From JAPLDB01 sp038230515 (lineage in GTDB: Bacteria; Bacteroidota; Bacteroidia; AKYH767-A; 2013-40CM-41-45), in contig JBBRND010000001.1 in the NCBI GenBank assembly GCA_038230515.1, forward strand, positions 62,001-126,000: a stretch of 64,000 nt of DNA, given 5' to 3'. Below are positions 8,661-17,525 of this stretch, piece after piece; position 1 is the stretch's first letter, and every line of letters begins with the position of its first letter. Position numbers and translations under genes: made by a program. Under the pieces are notes generated by a model. It was not told where the DNA came from, made no database searches, and saw nothing but the letters and a program-made list of their open reading frames with translations.

Positions 8661-8727
8661 CACAGTGTTTCTTTGAGAATAGAAAAACGAAAATACAAAT
8701 TACGAATATTAAATTGAATCTTCCGTG

Positions 8728-8735
8728 TAAGTTTG
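8728..8735 (+). promoter_or_regulatory. Promoter -7 box for trmB
   Basis: TAAGTTTG matches TAnnTTTG and lies 24 bases upstream of the trmB ATG. Confidence 0.45.
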
Positions 8736-8759
8736 CGCGTCCATTCGTAGCTCCCAAAC

Positions 8760-9413
8760 ATGAAAAGAAAACTTCAACGCTTTGCAGAAAATGAAACTTT
8801 TCCCCATTTGTTTCAGCCAAAAATGTTTCCTCCGGTTGATCATGTGCTGAAGGGTAAATGGCATTCCGATTTTTTTAAGAATCAACATCCCATTGTATTG
8901 GAACTTGGTTGCGGACGCGGTGAATACACCGTTAATCTTGCAGAAAAATTTCCTGAAAAAAATTTTATCGGCATTGACTGGAAGGGGGCGCGGTTGTGGC
9001 GCGGGGCACGCAGTTCGTTTGATAATAAAATGCCAAACGTTGCTTTTCTACGTATTCAGATTATGAACATTCTGAGTTTTTTTTCAGCAAATGAGGTGAG
9101 TGAAATATGGATCACGTTTCCCGATCCTCAAAGGGGTCGAGAAAGAAAACGCTTAACATCTTTGCGGTTTCTCGAAAAATATAAATCCATTTTGAATGCT
9201 GATGGAATTATTCATCTCAAGACTGACGATAAGCCGTTGTATGATTATTCGCTTGGTGTGTTCGTGAAAAATGAATTGAAAAAGATATTGGCAACAGATG
9301 ATCTCTACCATTCAGGAATGGCTGATGAAATACTTGGAATTAAAACCACGTATGAAAAAATATTTTTAGATCAAGGGTTTAAAATCTGTTACTTGAAGTT
9401 TTCGCTTTCGTAA
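8760..9413 (+). CDS. trmB: tRNA (guanine-N7-)-methyltransferase TrmB
   Basis: The 217-residue product has the SAM-binding motif VLELGCGRGEYT at about 48, NFIGIDWKGARL at about 73 and the family motif WITFPDPQ at about 118 followed by KRLTSLRFLEKY. TrmB methylates G46 in the variable loop of tRNA using S-adenosylmethionine. Length is typical. It is followed 34 bases later by a glycosyltransferase on the same strand. Confidence 0.92.
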   Translation: MKRKLQRFAENETFPHLFQPKMFPPVDHVLKGKWHSDFFKNQHPIVLELGCGRGEYTVNLAEKFPEKNFIGIDWKGARLWRGARSSFDNKMPNVAFLRIQIMNILSFFSANEVSEIWITFPDPQRGRERKRLTSLRFLEKYKSILNADGIIHLKTDDKPLYDYSLGVFVKNELKKILATDDLYHSGMADEILGIKTTYEKIFLDQGFKICYLKFSLS

Positions 9414-9447
9414 TTTGTATTTTCGTTATTAAAAAATTCGCTGTTCG

Positions 9448-10533
9448 ATGGAATCAAAGAGGGTTTTAGTTGCACCTTTGGATTGGGGTCTTGGTCATGC
9501 CACGCGCTGTATTCCTATTATCCGTGAATTGCTGAAGAATGGAAATGAAGTACTGATTGCCGCTGACGACAAGTGCGAAGATTTGCTTCATGAAGAATTT
9601 TCTGCGCTGAAGTTTATTTATCTGAAAGGGTATCATCTTTCCTACTCCTCATTTATTCCTGCCTGGCTGAAAATCTTTTTTCAGGTTCCGAAAATTATTT
9701 TCCGAATAATATTGGAACATGAGCAACTGAAAAAAATAATCCGTGAAAATAAAATTGATGTGGTGATTTCTGACAGCCGTTTCGGATTATGGAATAAAAA
9801 CGTTTGTTCGGTTTACATCACGCATCAGTTGATGATAAAGTGTCCTGACGGATTCAAAATTTATGAACCCCTGTTGCACACACTGCATGAGCGCATTATA
9901 AAAAAGTTTGACCATTGCTGGATTCCTGATTATGCAGGAGCGGAAAATCTTTCGGGGGATCTTTCTCATAAATTTCTATTACCCTGGAATGGAGCATTCA
10001 TAAATCCTCTTTCACGTTTTTTTAAAAAAGAATCATCTCAACGTTTTGAATACGATGTTTGCATCATCATTAGCGGACTTGAGCCGTCACGAGGCGTGTT
10101 TGAACAAATCGTTTTATCTCAAGTGAAGTCTTTTTCTGGAAAAGCGATTTTGATTCTCGGCAAACCGGCACATAAACGCGATGAAATAATACATGAAAAT
10201 GTACGCATTGTTTCCCATCTCAATTCTGAAGCATTGGAAAAAGTTATTCTTGCTTCGAAACTTGTTGTTTGCCGCTCCGGTTATTCAAGCGTGATGGATT
10301 TGGTAGCACTCGGAAAAGATGCTGTGCTCGTGCCTACGCCCGGACAAACGGAGCAGGAATATCTTGCCCAACACCTTACCTCAAAAAAGATTTTCGCAAG
10401 TGAGGTTCAATCAAAATTTAATTTGAACGCAATGACGAAAAGAGACGAACGTTTTTCAGTAAAAAATATTTTTTTTACGGGTGATGATTTTTCGCAGCTA
10501 TCAAAAATCATCCGCAATCTTAAAGATTGTTGA
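9448..10533 (+). CDS. MurG-like (GT28-type) glycosyltransferase
   Basis: The 361-residue product has a two-domain GT-B layout. The N-terminal LDWGLGHATRCIPI loop is the glycine-rich loop of MurG-like enzymes. The C-terminal domain has VVCRSGYSSVMDLVALGK and PTPGQTEQEYLAQHL, which form the sugar-nucleotide site of family 28-type transferases. No membrane segments or signal peptide are seen, so it probably acts at the inner face of the membrane. The acceptor is unknown. It is not MurG itself, which normally sits in the dcw cluster. The gene ends 14 bases into a convergent lipoprotein gene. Confidence 0.75.
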   Translation: MESKRVLVAPLDWGLGHATRCIPIIRELLKNGNEVLIAADDKCEDLLHEEFSALKFIYLKGYHLSYSSFIPAWLKIFFQVPKIIFRIILEHEQLKKIIRENKIDVVISDSRFGLWNKNVCSVYITHQLMIKCPDGFKIYEPLLHTLHERIIKKFDHCWIPDYAGAENLSGDLSHKFLLPWNGAFINPLSRFFKKESSQRFEYDVCIIISGLEPSRGVFEQIVLSQVKSFSGKAILILGKPAHKRDEIIHENVRIVSHLNSEALEKVILASKLVVCRSGYSSVMDLVALGKDAVLVPTPGQTEQEYLAQHLTSKKIFASEVQSKFNLNAMTKRDERFSVKNIFFTGDDFSQLSKIIRNLKDC

Positions 10534-11029
10534 CAAAATATGCTGGAGTAACAATTTCGTTACTCTTGTGCAATGCACGATCGTAAATAAATGCGCGGTA
10601 ACGTAACGTATCGTTAAATGGCTTAGGCAGATAATCGGTTTTTTCAATGTCCCCTTTTAGGCCCCTATTCTGTCCGTCCTGGGTGAGGTACGGAAGGCGT
10701 GTGTTTACGTTGTAAATGAGTGATGAATCGGCATTATAAGTAGAATCAACCCAGATACCATGTTTGTAAACCTGGAGTGTGATTACAAAGTTATAATAGT
10801 ATTGGCTCAGGGTATCATCAAAGATGGAATCGTTCGGGCGGTCCTGGTAGTAGCCGATGTCGCCATCGCCATCGGTGAAAGTTGCAACGAGCGTAAATGT
10901 TCTTCCGAGGGCGCCTGTATCGAATGACATTGATTTGAATTCAAGAGTAGGTACATTTGGGTACACATCTGGATGTGTGCATCCTGAAAAATATACAGCA
11001 AATGCAATGAGAAAAAATACTTTTTTCAT
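10520..11029 (-). CDS. Putative lipoprotein of unknown function
   Basis: The 169-residue product has a lipoprotein signal (hydrophobic stretch 4-15, lipobox FSGC, lipidated Cys at 17). The mature part contains TFTDGDGDIGYY, an acidic loop shared by many uncharacterised Bacteroidota lipoproteins with an Ig-like fold. Function is unknown. The gene converges on the glycosyltransferase with a 14-base overlap. Confidence 0.75.
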   Translation of the reverse strand: MKKVFFLIAFAVYFSGCTHPDVYPNVPTLEFKSMSFDTGALGRTFTLVATFTDGDGDIGYYQDRPNDSIFDDTLSQYYYNFVITLQVYKHGIWVDSTYNADSSLIYNVNTRLPYLTQDGQNRGLKGDIEKTDYLPKPFNDTLRYRAFIYDRALHKSNEIVTPAYFVNNL

Positions 11030-11283
11030 TCGTAAAAAATGAGAGAGTAAAGTTAAGGAAAAGTATCGAGATTAATCTATTAAGTATTAAAGGAACCTGC
11101 CCATCTTTGTGATTGGTTATCAAATTTCGAAGCGAATTAATGACCCTGAATGTGGTTAATGTATTTTTCTTTGAAATGAAGCGCCACCTGATCCCAAATC
11201 AGCAGCCAGCGCTCTAAAATGTCCAGTCAAGTTACAAAAATTGCAAATTAGATTCCCAAAATAATTCATTGGCGAGATAACCA

Positions 11284-13731
11284 TCAAAACCTCAGGTCAA
11301 TCCCTCCCAACCAATTAATTCCTGCCTGCGGAAAATAAAAATTTTCCTGTATCAGTTTGTTACCGTACACATAGCCATACGTGTATCCATTACTTACATA
11401 TTTTTTATCGAACAGATTATACACGCCAACCTTTATCGCAAAGTCCTTGCAACAAAACAAAGAGAAATGATAGTTGACAAGAACATCATTTAGAAAGTAA
11501 GCATCCATTTTTCGGGTTCCATCGCTTGTGTTGTCTAAAAATTGTTTGCCCACATATTTGGAAATAAAATCGAACGAAAGATTTTTTACCGGCAGACACA
11601 CAATAGTGGCAGAAGAAATTACGGAAGGAGAAAAAGCAATATTGGTATTGCTATGTTCCTTTAATTGTTGCCCTCCGGCATCGTAATTATCTACGTACTC
11701 AACAAAGGTCTTAATCTTGTTTTGGCTCAGTGTAAGATTTCCGATAAGAGACAGATTTTTTAAAACACTCCACGAAACTTCCAGTTCCATTCCCATGCGC
11801 GAACTCTTCTCTACATTCATGCGCGTGTAGGCGCCCACATCGTTTATCTGTCCGGTCAGTATCATTTGGTCTTTGTAGTTCATAAAATAAAAATTTATGT
11901 TGAAATGAAAACGATCACCTGAAAATTTATATCCCGCTTCAGCATCCTGCATCTCCTCTGGCTTTGGGCGGCTCAATGAAGAACTGTTCACATAATCCCC
12001 TCGAATGGGTTCCTTATGTCCCAAAGCAAATGAAGCATAGAATTTGTTTTTCCTGTTCAGATCAAAAGCGATTCCCGCTTTCGGGTTGAAGAAATTCAAC
12101 CTTACATTCTGCTGAACATTTGTGAGTGATCCGTCAAAACCTAAGAAAGAATAATCAACCATCCTGAATTGAACATCGCCAAACAGATGAATGTTTTTCG
12201 CAAAAGAGTAAATTGCTTTTGCGAAAATATTGAAATCATTTTTCGCAGCATTGTTATCATTGTAAAGAAAATCCTTCGCACCATTGCTTGCATACTGCGC
12301 CCAGACTATCTGATCAAAATGTTTTCCAGTGTATCGGCTTCCTGCAACACCAACAGTAAATTCTATTTTATCCGTTTCATAATTTGATGAAAGGGTGAAT
12401 CCGTAGAAATAATTATCAAGCCATTTCTGCCGGGTAAGATTTGTAGAGGTAATAGTATCAACCCCAAGAATCACATCATCCAATTTGTAATCGGCAAACG
12501 ATTGATTGTTTTTATATTCTTCATAATAACCTTTTCCTTTTGTGTAATGCAGCGCAGCATTCAGATTAAAATGATTCGTGAGCGCAAGTGAATAATGCAG
12601 TTGATAATAATCCTGCTGGTAATTGTCTGTTTGATTTTTGTAAGTGAAAGAATTAAAAGTTCGATTGTCTGAAGAAAAAAGATTTATGGAATCCTCAGGA
12701 GTAAAATACAAAGAGCCCACATTGTTGTAATAATGTTTTACCAATCCATCGTAGTTGTTATTAAGCTTTGCCTCAGGCACTCCGTTCCACGATTGATACG
12801 TTTTTTCTTGCCCACTGAAAACAATTGCGCGCAACGTACTCTTACTTCCGAAATATCCTCCGCTAACATAAAACGATTTCAAGTCAGAAGATCCGCGATC
12901 AACATATCCGTCCGAATTTATTTTTGAGAGTCGTCCTTCAACTGAAATTTTATTTTTAAGAAGACCTGTACCGAAATTCAAAGTACTCTTCCATGTATTG
13001 AAAGAACCATATGAGCGGCTGATGCTTGCAAACGGTTCTTGTGAAAGATGAGAGGAGAGGATGTTCACGCTTGCTCCGAATGCTCCTGCACCATTTGTTG
13101 AAGTACCGATGCCGCGTTGTATCTGAATGTTGTCAATCGAAGAAGCGAAGTCAGGAAGATCAACCCAGAACACACCGTTCTCTTCAGCATCATTTACAGG
13201 AACCCCGTTTATTGTAACGTTTACTCGTGATGGATCACTCCCGCGAATGCGGATGCCTGTATAGCCCACGCCCGCTCCCGCATCTGAAGTAACAACAACC
13301 GAAGGAGTTGTATTAAGAAGAAACGGTAAATCCTGTCCCAGATTTTTTTTCTCCAGATCAGTTTTACTTACTGTTGAAAAAGCAGTCGGTGTTTTATCAG
13401 AGGCGCGTGTAGCAGTGACAACAACTTCATCGCTCAAATAAGTTTTAGGTGAAAGAAAAATTTCCAATTGCTCATGGGGCAAAGTTGCTTCCACGCTTTT
13501 TGATTCAAAACCAATATGAGAAATTTTGAGATGAATAGATTTCTCCTTCAACTTGGGGAAAGAAAACCTTCCATCAACATCCGTTGATGTGACGAGAAAA
13601 GAATTTTCGATTGTTACAATAGCCCCTAAAATTTTTTCTCTCGTAGTTGCGTCAGCAACCGTTCCGCTCAATTGAGCAAAACATTCTGAGGAGAATAAAA
13701 TAATTCCCGCTAACAATAAATTTTTTTTCAT
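11284..13731 (-). CDS. TonB-dependent outer membrane receptor, probably for thiamin or a thiamin precursor
   Basis: The 815-residue product has a signal peptide (residues 1-19), a CarboxypepD_reg-like beta-sandwich (about 20-100), a plug domain (about 115-225, with GIRIRGSDPSRVNVTINGVP) and a 22-strand-type barrel ending in an aromatic residue (GGIDLRF). It is an active importer in the outer membrane powered by TonB-ExbB-ExbD. A TPP riboswitch lies in its leader, about 115 bases before the ATG, so expression should fall when thiamin pyrophosphate is plentiful. In Bacteroidota such receptors have been assigned to thiamin uptake. A PnuC-type permease lies 1.3 kb away. Substrate call is from the riboswitch, not from the receptor sequence. 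Confidence 0.85.
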   Translation of the reverse strand: MKKNLLLAGIILFSSECFAQLSGTVADATTREKILGAIVTIENSFLVTSTDVDGRFSFPKLKEKSIHLKISHIGFESKSVEATLPHEQLEIFLSPKTYLSDEVVVTATRASDKTPTAFSTVSKTDLEKKNLGQDLPFLLNTTPSVVVTSDAGAGVGYTGIRIRGSDPSRVNVTINGVPVNDAEENGVFWVDLPDFASSIDNIQIQRGIGTSTNGAGAFGASVNILSSHLSQEPFASISRSYGSFNTWKSTLNFGTGLLKNKISVEGRLSKINSDGYVDRGSSDLKSFYVSGGYFGSKSTLRAIVFSGQEKTYQSWNGVPEAKLNNNYDGLVKHYYNNVGSLYFTPEDSINLFSSDNRTFNSFTYKNQTDNYQQDYYQLHYSLALTNHFNLNAALHYTKGKGYYEEYKNNQSFADYKLDDVILGVDTITSTNLTRQKWLDNYFYGFTLSSNYETDKIEFTVGVAGSRYTGKHFDQIVWAQYASNGAKDFLYNDNNAAKNDFNIFAKAIYSFAKNIHLFGDVQFRMVDYSFLGFDGSLTNVQQNVRLNFFNPKAGIAFDLNRKNKFYASFALGHKEPIRGDYVNSSSLSRPKPEEMQDAEAGYKFSGDRFHFNINFYFMNYKDQMILTGQINDVGAYTRMNVEKSSRMGMELEVSWSVLKNLSLIGNLTLSQNKIKTFVEYVDNYDAGGQQLKEHSNTNIAFSPSVISSATIVCLPVKNLSFDFISKYVGKQFLDNTSDGTRKMDAYFLNDVLVNYHFSLFCCKDFAIKVGVYNLFDKKYVSNGYTYGYVYGNKLIQENFYFPQAGINWLGGIDLRF

Positions 13732-13845
13732 AGATATATTGGGGCTTTCAATCCGAAATCCTGAATTTCAAATAAACAGCACACTATTTATGGCGTTAAA
13801 CATTAGTGCTGGTAAGGGCAACCATGCACATTAAAAAACAGTTCT

Positions 13846-13930
13846 ACCTTCAATCCCTACGCAGGTATGATCCCGGTCAGGTTCAGCGGGTATTATCTCA
13901 GCCCTGAATATTATCAGGACACCCCAAGAA
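13846..13930 (-). promoter_or_regulatory. TPP riboswitch (THI element)
   Basis: On the minus strand the leader contains the conserved pieces of the thiamin pyrophosphate aptamer in the right order: GGGGTGTCC, then CAGGGCTGAGATAATACCC, then GCTGAACCTGACCGGGAT, then CCTGCGTAGGGA. They span about 85 bases and end about 115 bases before the TonB receptor start. The space between the aptamer and the gene shows no obvious T-tailed terminator, so control could be at translation initiation. Confidence 0.93.
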
Positions 13931-14020
13931 GACGGTGCGAATGTAGAAACTATTTTGTTCGATAAAGAAAATTGTAACTTGCCGCCAGAATTTTTCAAAA
14001 AAAAACCAAACAAAAAGGGG

Positions 14021-14551
14021 ATGAAAAAAATTTTTATCGCTGGATTATTTTTATCACTGTCATTTCTTGCCTCTGCAAGAAATTATTACACAGGTATAGG
14101 ATTGCGGGCGGGCAAGTTCAGCAGCGGAATAACCTTCAAGCATTTTTACAATAGCGATAATGCAACCGGAATTCAAATAGATGCTATGTACAGCAACATG
14201 TCTGCCGATGGGTTCACGATCAAGGGATATTATATCAAACAGATTCCCTTCAAGATACCAATTATTCAGTTACCACTTGATTTGGTTATTGGCGGAGGAA
14301 TTCACGCTGCCTATTTCGCTCATCAAGGTGATAATGGTTATTACAAAAGAATAAATAGTGACAGCATTTACCGTTGGCCTACTGCAGTGGTTTCAATTGG
14401 AATTGATGCTACTGTTCAGATTGAGTATAAAATACCTGTAAAACATGTTCCGTTTACTGTTACGATTGACGGAAATCCTTTTTATGAATTCTATAAGCGG
14501 GGTCCCGAATACATTGACTTTGGCGTATCAATACGCTATGTATTTATGTAG
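14021..14551 (+). CDS. Small outer-membrane beta-barrel-like protein
   Basis: ATG 14021 (MKKIFIAGLFLS) gives a clean signal peptide of about 20 residues. An earlier in-frame ATG at 13955 would place 22 non-signal residues in front and run into the TPP leader of the divergent gene. The 176-residue product has alternating beta strands with GIGLRAGKFSSG at the start and ends GVSIRYVFM, a typical barrel end. It resembles small 8-strand barrels of Bacteroidota. Function unknown. Its last 8 bases overlap the convergent kinase gene. Confidence 0.7.
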   Translation: MKKIFIAGLFLSLSFLASARNYYTGIGLRAGKFSSGITFKHFYNSDNATGIQIDAMYSNMSADGFTIKGYYIKQIPFKIPIIQLPLDLVIGGGIHAAYFAHQGDNGYYKRINSDSIYRWPTAVVSIGIDATVQIEYKIPVKHVPFTVTIDGNPFYEFYKRGPEYIDFGVSIRYVFM

Positions 14552-15077
14552 CATCCAAAAAAATTTTCTGAAGATACTGCAAAGCATTACTTAATCTTCT
14601 GCTTCCTTTTCCGTTCACAATTTCAAAACTGAAATTTCTTTTTATTAATTCGCTCCTGTACCTTTTGAAAAAAAATTCTCCACGATGCGGGTTTTCCCTG
14701 ACATTATCTTTCTCGAAAGGAATGTCTGGTGAGGTGAGGAGGAAAAGATCATAGCGATGCCTGCCGATCATTTCTTCAATCCACTGCGGAACAGTTTTGA
14801 AAACATCTTCGCACCATACTTTTGCAATGATCAATTCAGTATCGCAAAACAGAAAGTGGCTTGCTTTTGCTAATTGTTCTTCTTCTTGTTTAAGTTGTTC
14901 TCTTGCACAATGCTCAATATCTTCTAGCGTATATTTTCTATTCAACGAAGAAATATATCCCCGTGCAAATTCACGAACCCATACAGTTTGAAAATGCTCC
15001 GCAAGTTGTTTGCACAATGTTGTCTTGCCCGTTGATTCAGGCCCGATCAATGCGATCTTTTTAACTGATGTATTCAT
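14544..15077 (-). CDS. NadR-like P-loop kinase (AAA family ATPase)
   Basis: The start ATG 15077 (MNTSVKKIALIG) is chosen because the P-loop follows at once; the longer frame would overlap the PnuC gene by over 120 bases. The 177-residue product has Walker A GPESTGKTTL, a DTELIIAKVW segment and LLTSPDIPFEKDNVREN, all typical of the C-terminal ribosylnicotinamide-kinase domain of NadR. The adenylyltransferase domain is absent. It overlaps the transporter gene by 17 bases, so uptake and phosphorylation (trapping) of one substrate are coupled. Nicotinamide riboside is the usual substrate of PnuC/NadR pairs, but the riboswitch nearby leaves thiamin open. Confidence 0.8.
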   Translation of the reverse strand: MNTSVKKIALIGPESTGKTTLCKQLAEHFQTVWVREFARGYISSLNRKYTLEDIEHCAREQLKQEEEQLAKASHFLFCDTELIIAKVWCEDVFKTVPQWIEEMIGRHRYDLFLLTSPDIPFEKDNVRENPHRGEFFFKRYRSELIKRNFSFEIVNGKGSRRLSNALQYLQKIFLDAT

Positions 15078-15651
15078 TCCCTGCAAATTTTTTCTTCCAT
15101 TCTCTATAACCGATGATTGCAAGTGCGATAAAAATAAAATACAACACACTTGTAAGATACAGGTGTTTGAAAATATACATGCCCACATAAATTACATCCG
15201 CAACAATCCAAACAATCCAGTTTTCAATTTTCTTTTTTGCAACCATCCATTGTGCAATTAAACTCATTGAGGTAAGAAGCGAATCGAGATATGGAAGTGA
15301 CGCGTCAGAATAATTTTTAAGTAATGTTACTATCAGCTCCGTGCCGATCGCACAAATAGCAGAAATAAAAACCCAGTCCTTTTTCTTAATAGTCGCTGCA
15401 ACAAACACATTTCGCGCAGGTGCTTTTTTCCATTGAAACCATCCGAAGAGTAACAGAATTATGTAGAAAATCTGTAAAGAAGCATCGGCATATAGCTTCG
15501 ATTTAAAAAACAAAACCAAGTATAGCATTACATTGATAAGCCCTGCCGGAAAACACCAGATGTTTTTTTTCACTGTGAGCCATACCCCTGCAAGGCCGAA
15601 AATAGTTCCAAGAATTTCAATCCACGTAAGTTCTTCTCCGAAAATTTCCAC
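15061..15651 (-). CDS. PnuC family vitamin transporter (nicotinamide riboside, or thiamin as PnuT)
   Basis: The 196-residue product has about seven hydrophobic segments and the family motifs LLFGWFQWKKA at about 73 and NWIVWIVADVIYVGMY at about 145. PnuC-type carriers import the unphosphorylated vitamin by facilitated diffusion and depend on a cytoplasmic kinase for trapping; that kinase is encoded next, overlapping by 17 bases. In some Bacteroidota a PnuC paralogue (PnuT) sits with a TPP-regulated TonB receptor and carries thiamin. No TPP element is seen in front of this gene itself. Confidence 0.88.
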   Translation of the reverse strand: MEIFGEELTWIEILGTIFGLAGVWLTVKKNIWCFPAGLINVMLYLVLFFKSKLYADASLQIFYIILLLFGWFQWKKAPARNVFVAATIKKKDWVFISAICAIGTELIVTLLKNYSDASLPYLDSLLTSMSLIAQWMVAKKKIENWIVWIVADVIYVGMYIFKHLYLTSVLYFIFIALAIIGYREWKKKFAGNEYIS

Positions 15652-15795
15652 GATGTAAATATGAAAAAGTTTTTAAGAAGAAGTTCGTGGGCAATTCCAA
15701 GTTATTCATGCGAATAACAGAAAGAGCGTTTTTATTTGCTGAGTACCCTTTGTGACGTTTTTTACTTTAATTAGCACCCTTTAAATTCACCTAAC

Positions 15796-16752
15796 TTGAT
15801 TCAACACTACGGCACACCGATATCATCGCTGTTATCAAAATTCATTGACTCTATTGAAATAAAATTAAATGACGCCCGATGCTACGACATCGTAAAGCCA
15901 TTTCAATTCAGCGGAACAATAACTGGTAAAGATGTTATCGTTCAACTAAGCAAGGGCGACTATTTTTTAGAACCGGGACATTTACAGATTGAACCACAAT
16001 CATTTTATTTTATTCCGAGCGGACAAACCTTAAATGCAAAGACGGGTAATACTTCTAACGCAGTTCCAGAAGTCATTCAGTCGTTCAGCAACGAATGGAC
16101 GCGGAATCAATTTATGAAATCTGTAGCTGCTTCGGAATCTCTGAACGACAAAGAAAATGTAATCAGCTACGTTACGTTTGAGACCGTTCTTTACCACGCC
16201 TTCCCTTTTTTTCCGCTTCTTATTGATTTGAAACCTTTCGTAATTCCTTACTCCGAAGAGTTTGCTCAACTGATTAAAAAAATCTTAATTGAGAAAGAAG
16301 AAAACAGAGTTGGCAAAGAGTTGATTTTGAAAAGTTATTTGAATGAACTTGCTGTTTTTATTTTCAGATTCATTGATGCAAAACCTGAATTGAAAAAGCC
16401 AATTGAAAAACTTCAATACCTTACGGATGTCCGCCTGATTGACATTGTAAAATTCGTTCGCGATAATCTGGATAAAGATCTATCAAACAAAGCAATTGCA
16501 AAGGTGGCTTATGTTTCTGAAGATTATGTAGGTCAGTTTTTCAAAGCACTTACCAAGGGCAGTTTGCAGGACTATGTGGAAAGTCAGCGGCTTGAGCGCG
16601 CCATGCATCTTCTTAAAACAATTCCGAATAGTGTTCAGGAAGTTGCAGCAATGGTGGGTTTCAAGGATGCTGCTTATTTCAGCCGTAGATTCAGAATGCA
16701 CTTCCATGTTAATGCAAACTTGGTGCGACAAGGCAAAGTTCAGGACGTTTGA
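15796..16752 (+). CDS. AraC family transcriptional regulator
   Basis: The 318-residue product has a C-terminal AraC double helix-turn-helix: LSNKAIAKVAYVSEDYVGQFFK and, further on, VQEVAAMVGFKDAAYFSRRF (about 260-305). The N-terminal 190 residues are a cupin-like sensor domain of unknown ligand. The start is TTG 15796, as no ATG lies in the conserved N-terminal part. It is divergent from pnuC with 144 bases between, so control of the transporter pair is possible. Its end overlaps the convergent GGGP synthase gene by 13 bases. Confidence 0.82.
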   Translation: MIQHYGTPISSLLSKFIDSIEIKLNDARCYDIVKPFQFSGTITGKDVIVQLSKGDYFLEPGHLQIEPQSFYFIPSGQTLNAKTGNTSNAVPEVIQSFSNEWTRNQFMKSVAASESLNDKENVISYVTFETVLYHAFPFFPLLIDLKPFVIPYSEEFAQLIKKILIEKEENRVGKELILKSYLNELAVFIFRFIDAKPELKKPIEKLQYLTDVRLIDIVKFVRDNLDKDLSNKAIAKVAYVSEDYVGQFFKALTKGSLQDYVESQRLERAMHLLKTIPNSVQEVAAMVGFKDAAYFSRRFRMHFHVNANLVRQGKVQDV

Positions 16753-17486
16753 AAAGAATGAATGGCATCTGCCATTTCACTGATGATACTTTGATTTTTC
16801 TCAATTGAATTTCCGACAACAATTACATCAGCACCGGCAGTACAAAGCTCCATCGCTTTCTCCTGAGTTTTAATTCCGCCACCGACAATTAAAGGGAGTT
16901 CAACATTTTTGCTCACTGCTTCAATCATGCTTCGACTGATGGTTGTGCGCGCACCGCTGCCTGCATCCATGTAAAGTAACTTCAGCCCGAGCAATTCGCC
17001 CGCCCATGCTGTGCTTACTGCAATGTCATTCTTATCATGAGGAATAGGAATGGTATTGCTCATGTATGAAACAGAAGTAAGATGCCCTGGGTCAATGATC
17101 ATGTAACCCGTGGAAATTATTTCGAGTGAACTTGTTTTCAATAACGGAGCTGCAAGAACCTGTTTGCCAATCAACATGTCTGCATTGCGTCCGCTAATGA
17201 GCGAAAGGAAAAGGATTGCATCCGCAAGATTACTGATCTGCATGGTGTTTCCCGGAAATAAAACCAATGGAATGTTGCTGTGCTTTCTCAATGCTGATAA
17301 ACATTGATCAAGATTGTCATTCATAAGCAGACTACTTCCCACAAATAAAAAATCAACACCTGACTCCGAGGCGTTGCGCGACAGTGTTTCTGCCGCACGA
17401 TGATCGGTTTTATCGGGATCAACCAGAACAGCAAAAAGTTTTTTAGAATCCTTTCGCGCTGACTTTATTTGCGGATACACATTCAT
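16740..17486 (-). CDS. Geranylgeranylglyceryl phosphate synthase (PcrB family, bacterial group I)
   Basis: The 248-residue TIM-barrel protein has VLVDPDKTD at about 20, VDFLFVGSSLL at about 45, FPGNTMQIS at about 80, YMDAGSGA at about 175 and the phosphate-binding LIVGGGIKTQEKA and ADVIVVGNSIE at the C terminus. These define GGGPS/heptaprenylglyceryl phosphate synthase, which links a polyprenyl diphosphate to sn-glycerol-1-phosphate, the first step of archaeal ether lipid synthesis. Bacteroidota carry a homologue. Start ATG 17486 (MNVYPQIK) is preferred over the TTG 9 bases upstream because that TTG lies inside the promoter box. Confidence 0.9.
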   Translation of the reverse strand: MNVYPQIKSARKDSKKLFAVLVDPDKTDHRAAETLSRNASESGVDFLFVGSSLLMNDNLDQCLSALRKHSNIPLVLFPGNTMQISNLADAILFLSLISGRNADMLIGKQVLAAPLLKTSSLEIISTGYMIIDPGHLTSVSYMSNTIPIPHDKNDIAVSTAWAGELLGLKLLYMDAGSGARTTISRSMIEAVSKNVELPLIVGGGIKTQEKAMELCTAGADVIVVGNSIEKNQSIISEMADAIHSFQTS

Positions 17487-17492
17487 AAGTGT

Positions 17493-17500
17493 CAAAGGTA
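17493..17500 (-). promoter_or_regulatory. Promoter -7 box for the GGGP synthase gene
   Basis: TACCTTTG on the minus strand ends 6 bases before the chosen ATG, so the transcript would be leaderless or nearly so. Confidence 0.5.
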
Positions 17501-17525
17501 ATTATTCTATGTAAAGACCGATGGC

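Noticed and set aside
8290..8820. 176-residue minus-strand frame overlapping the ATL gene
   Set aside because: It is a shadow frame of low complexity. The ATL protein in the other frame has clear family motifs.
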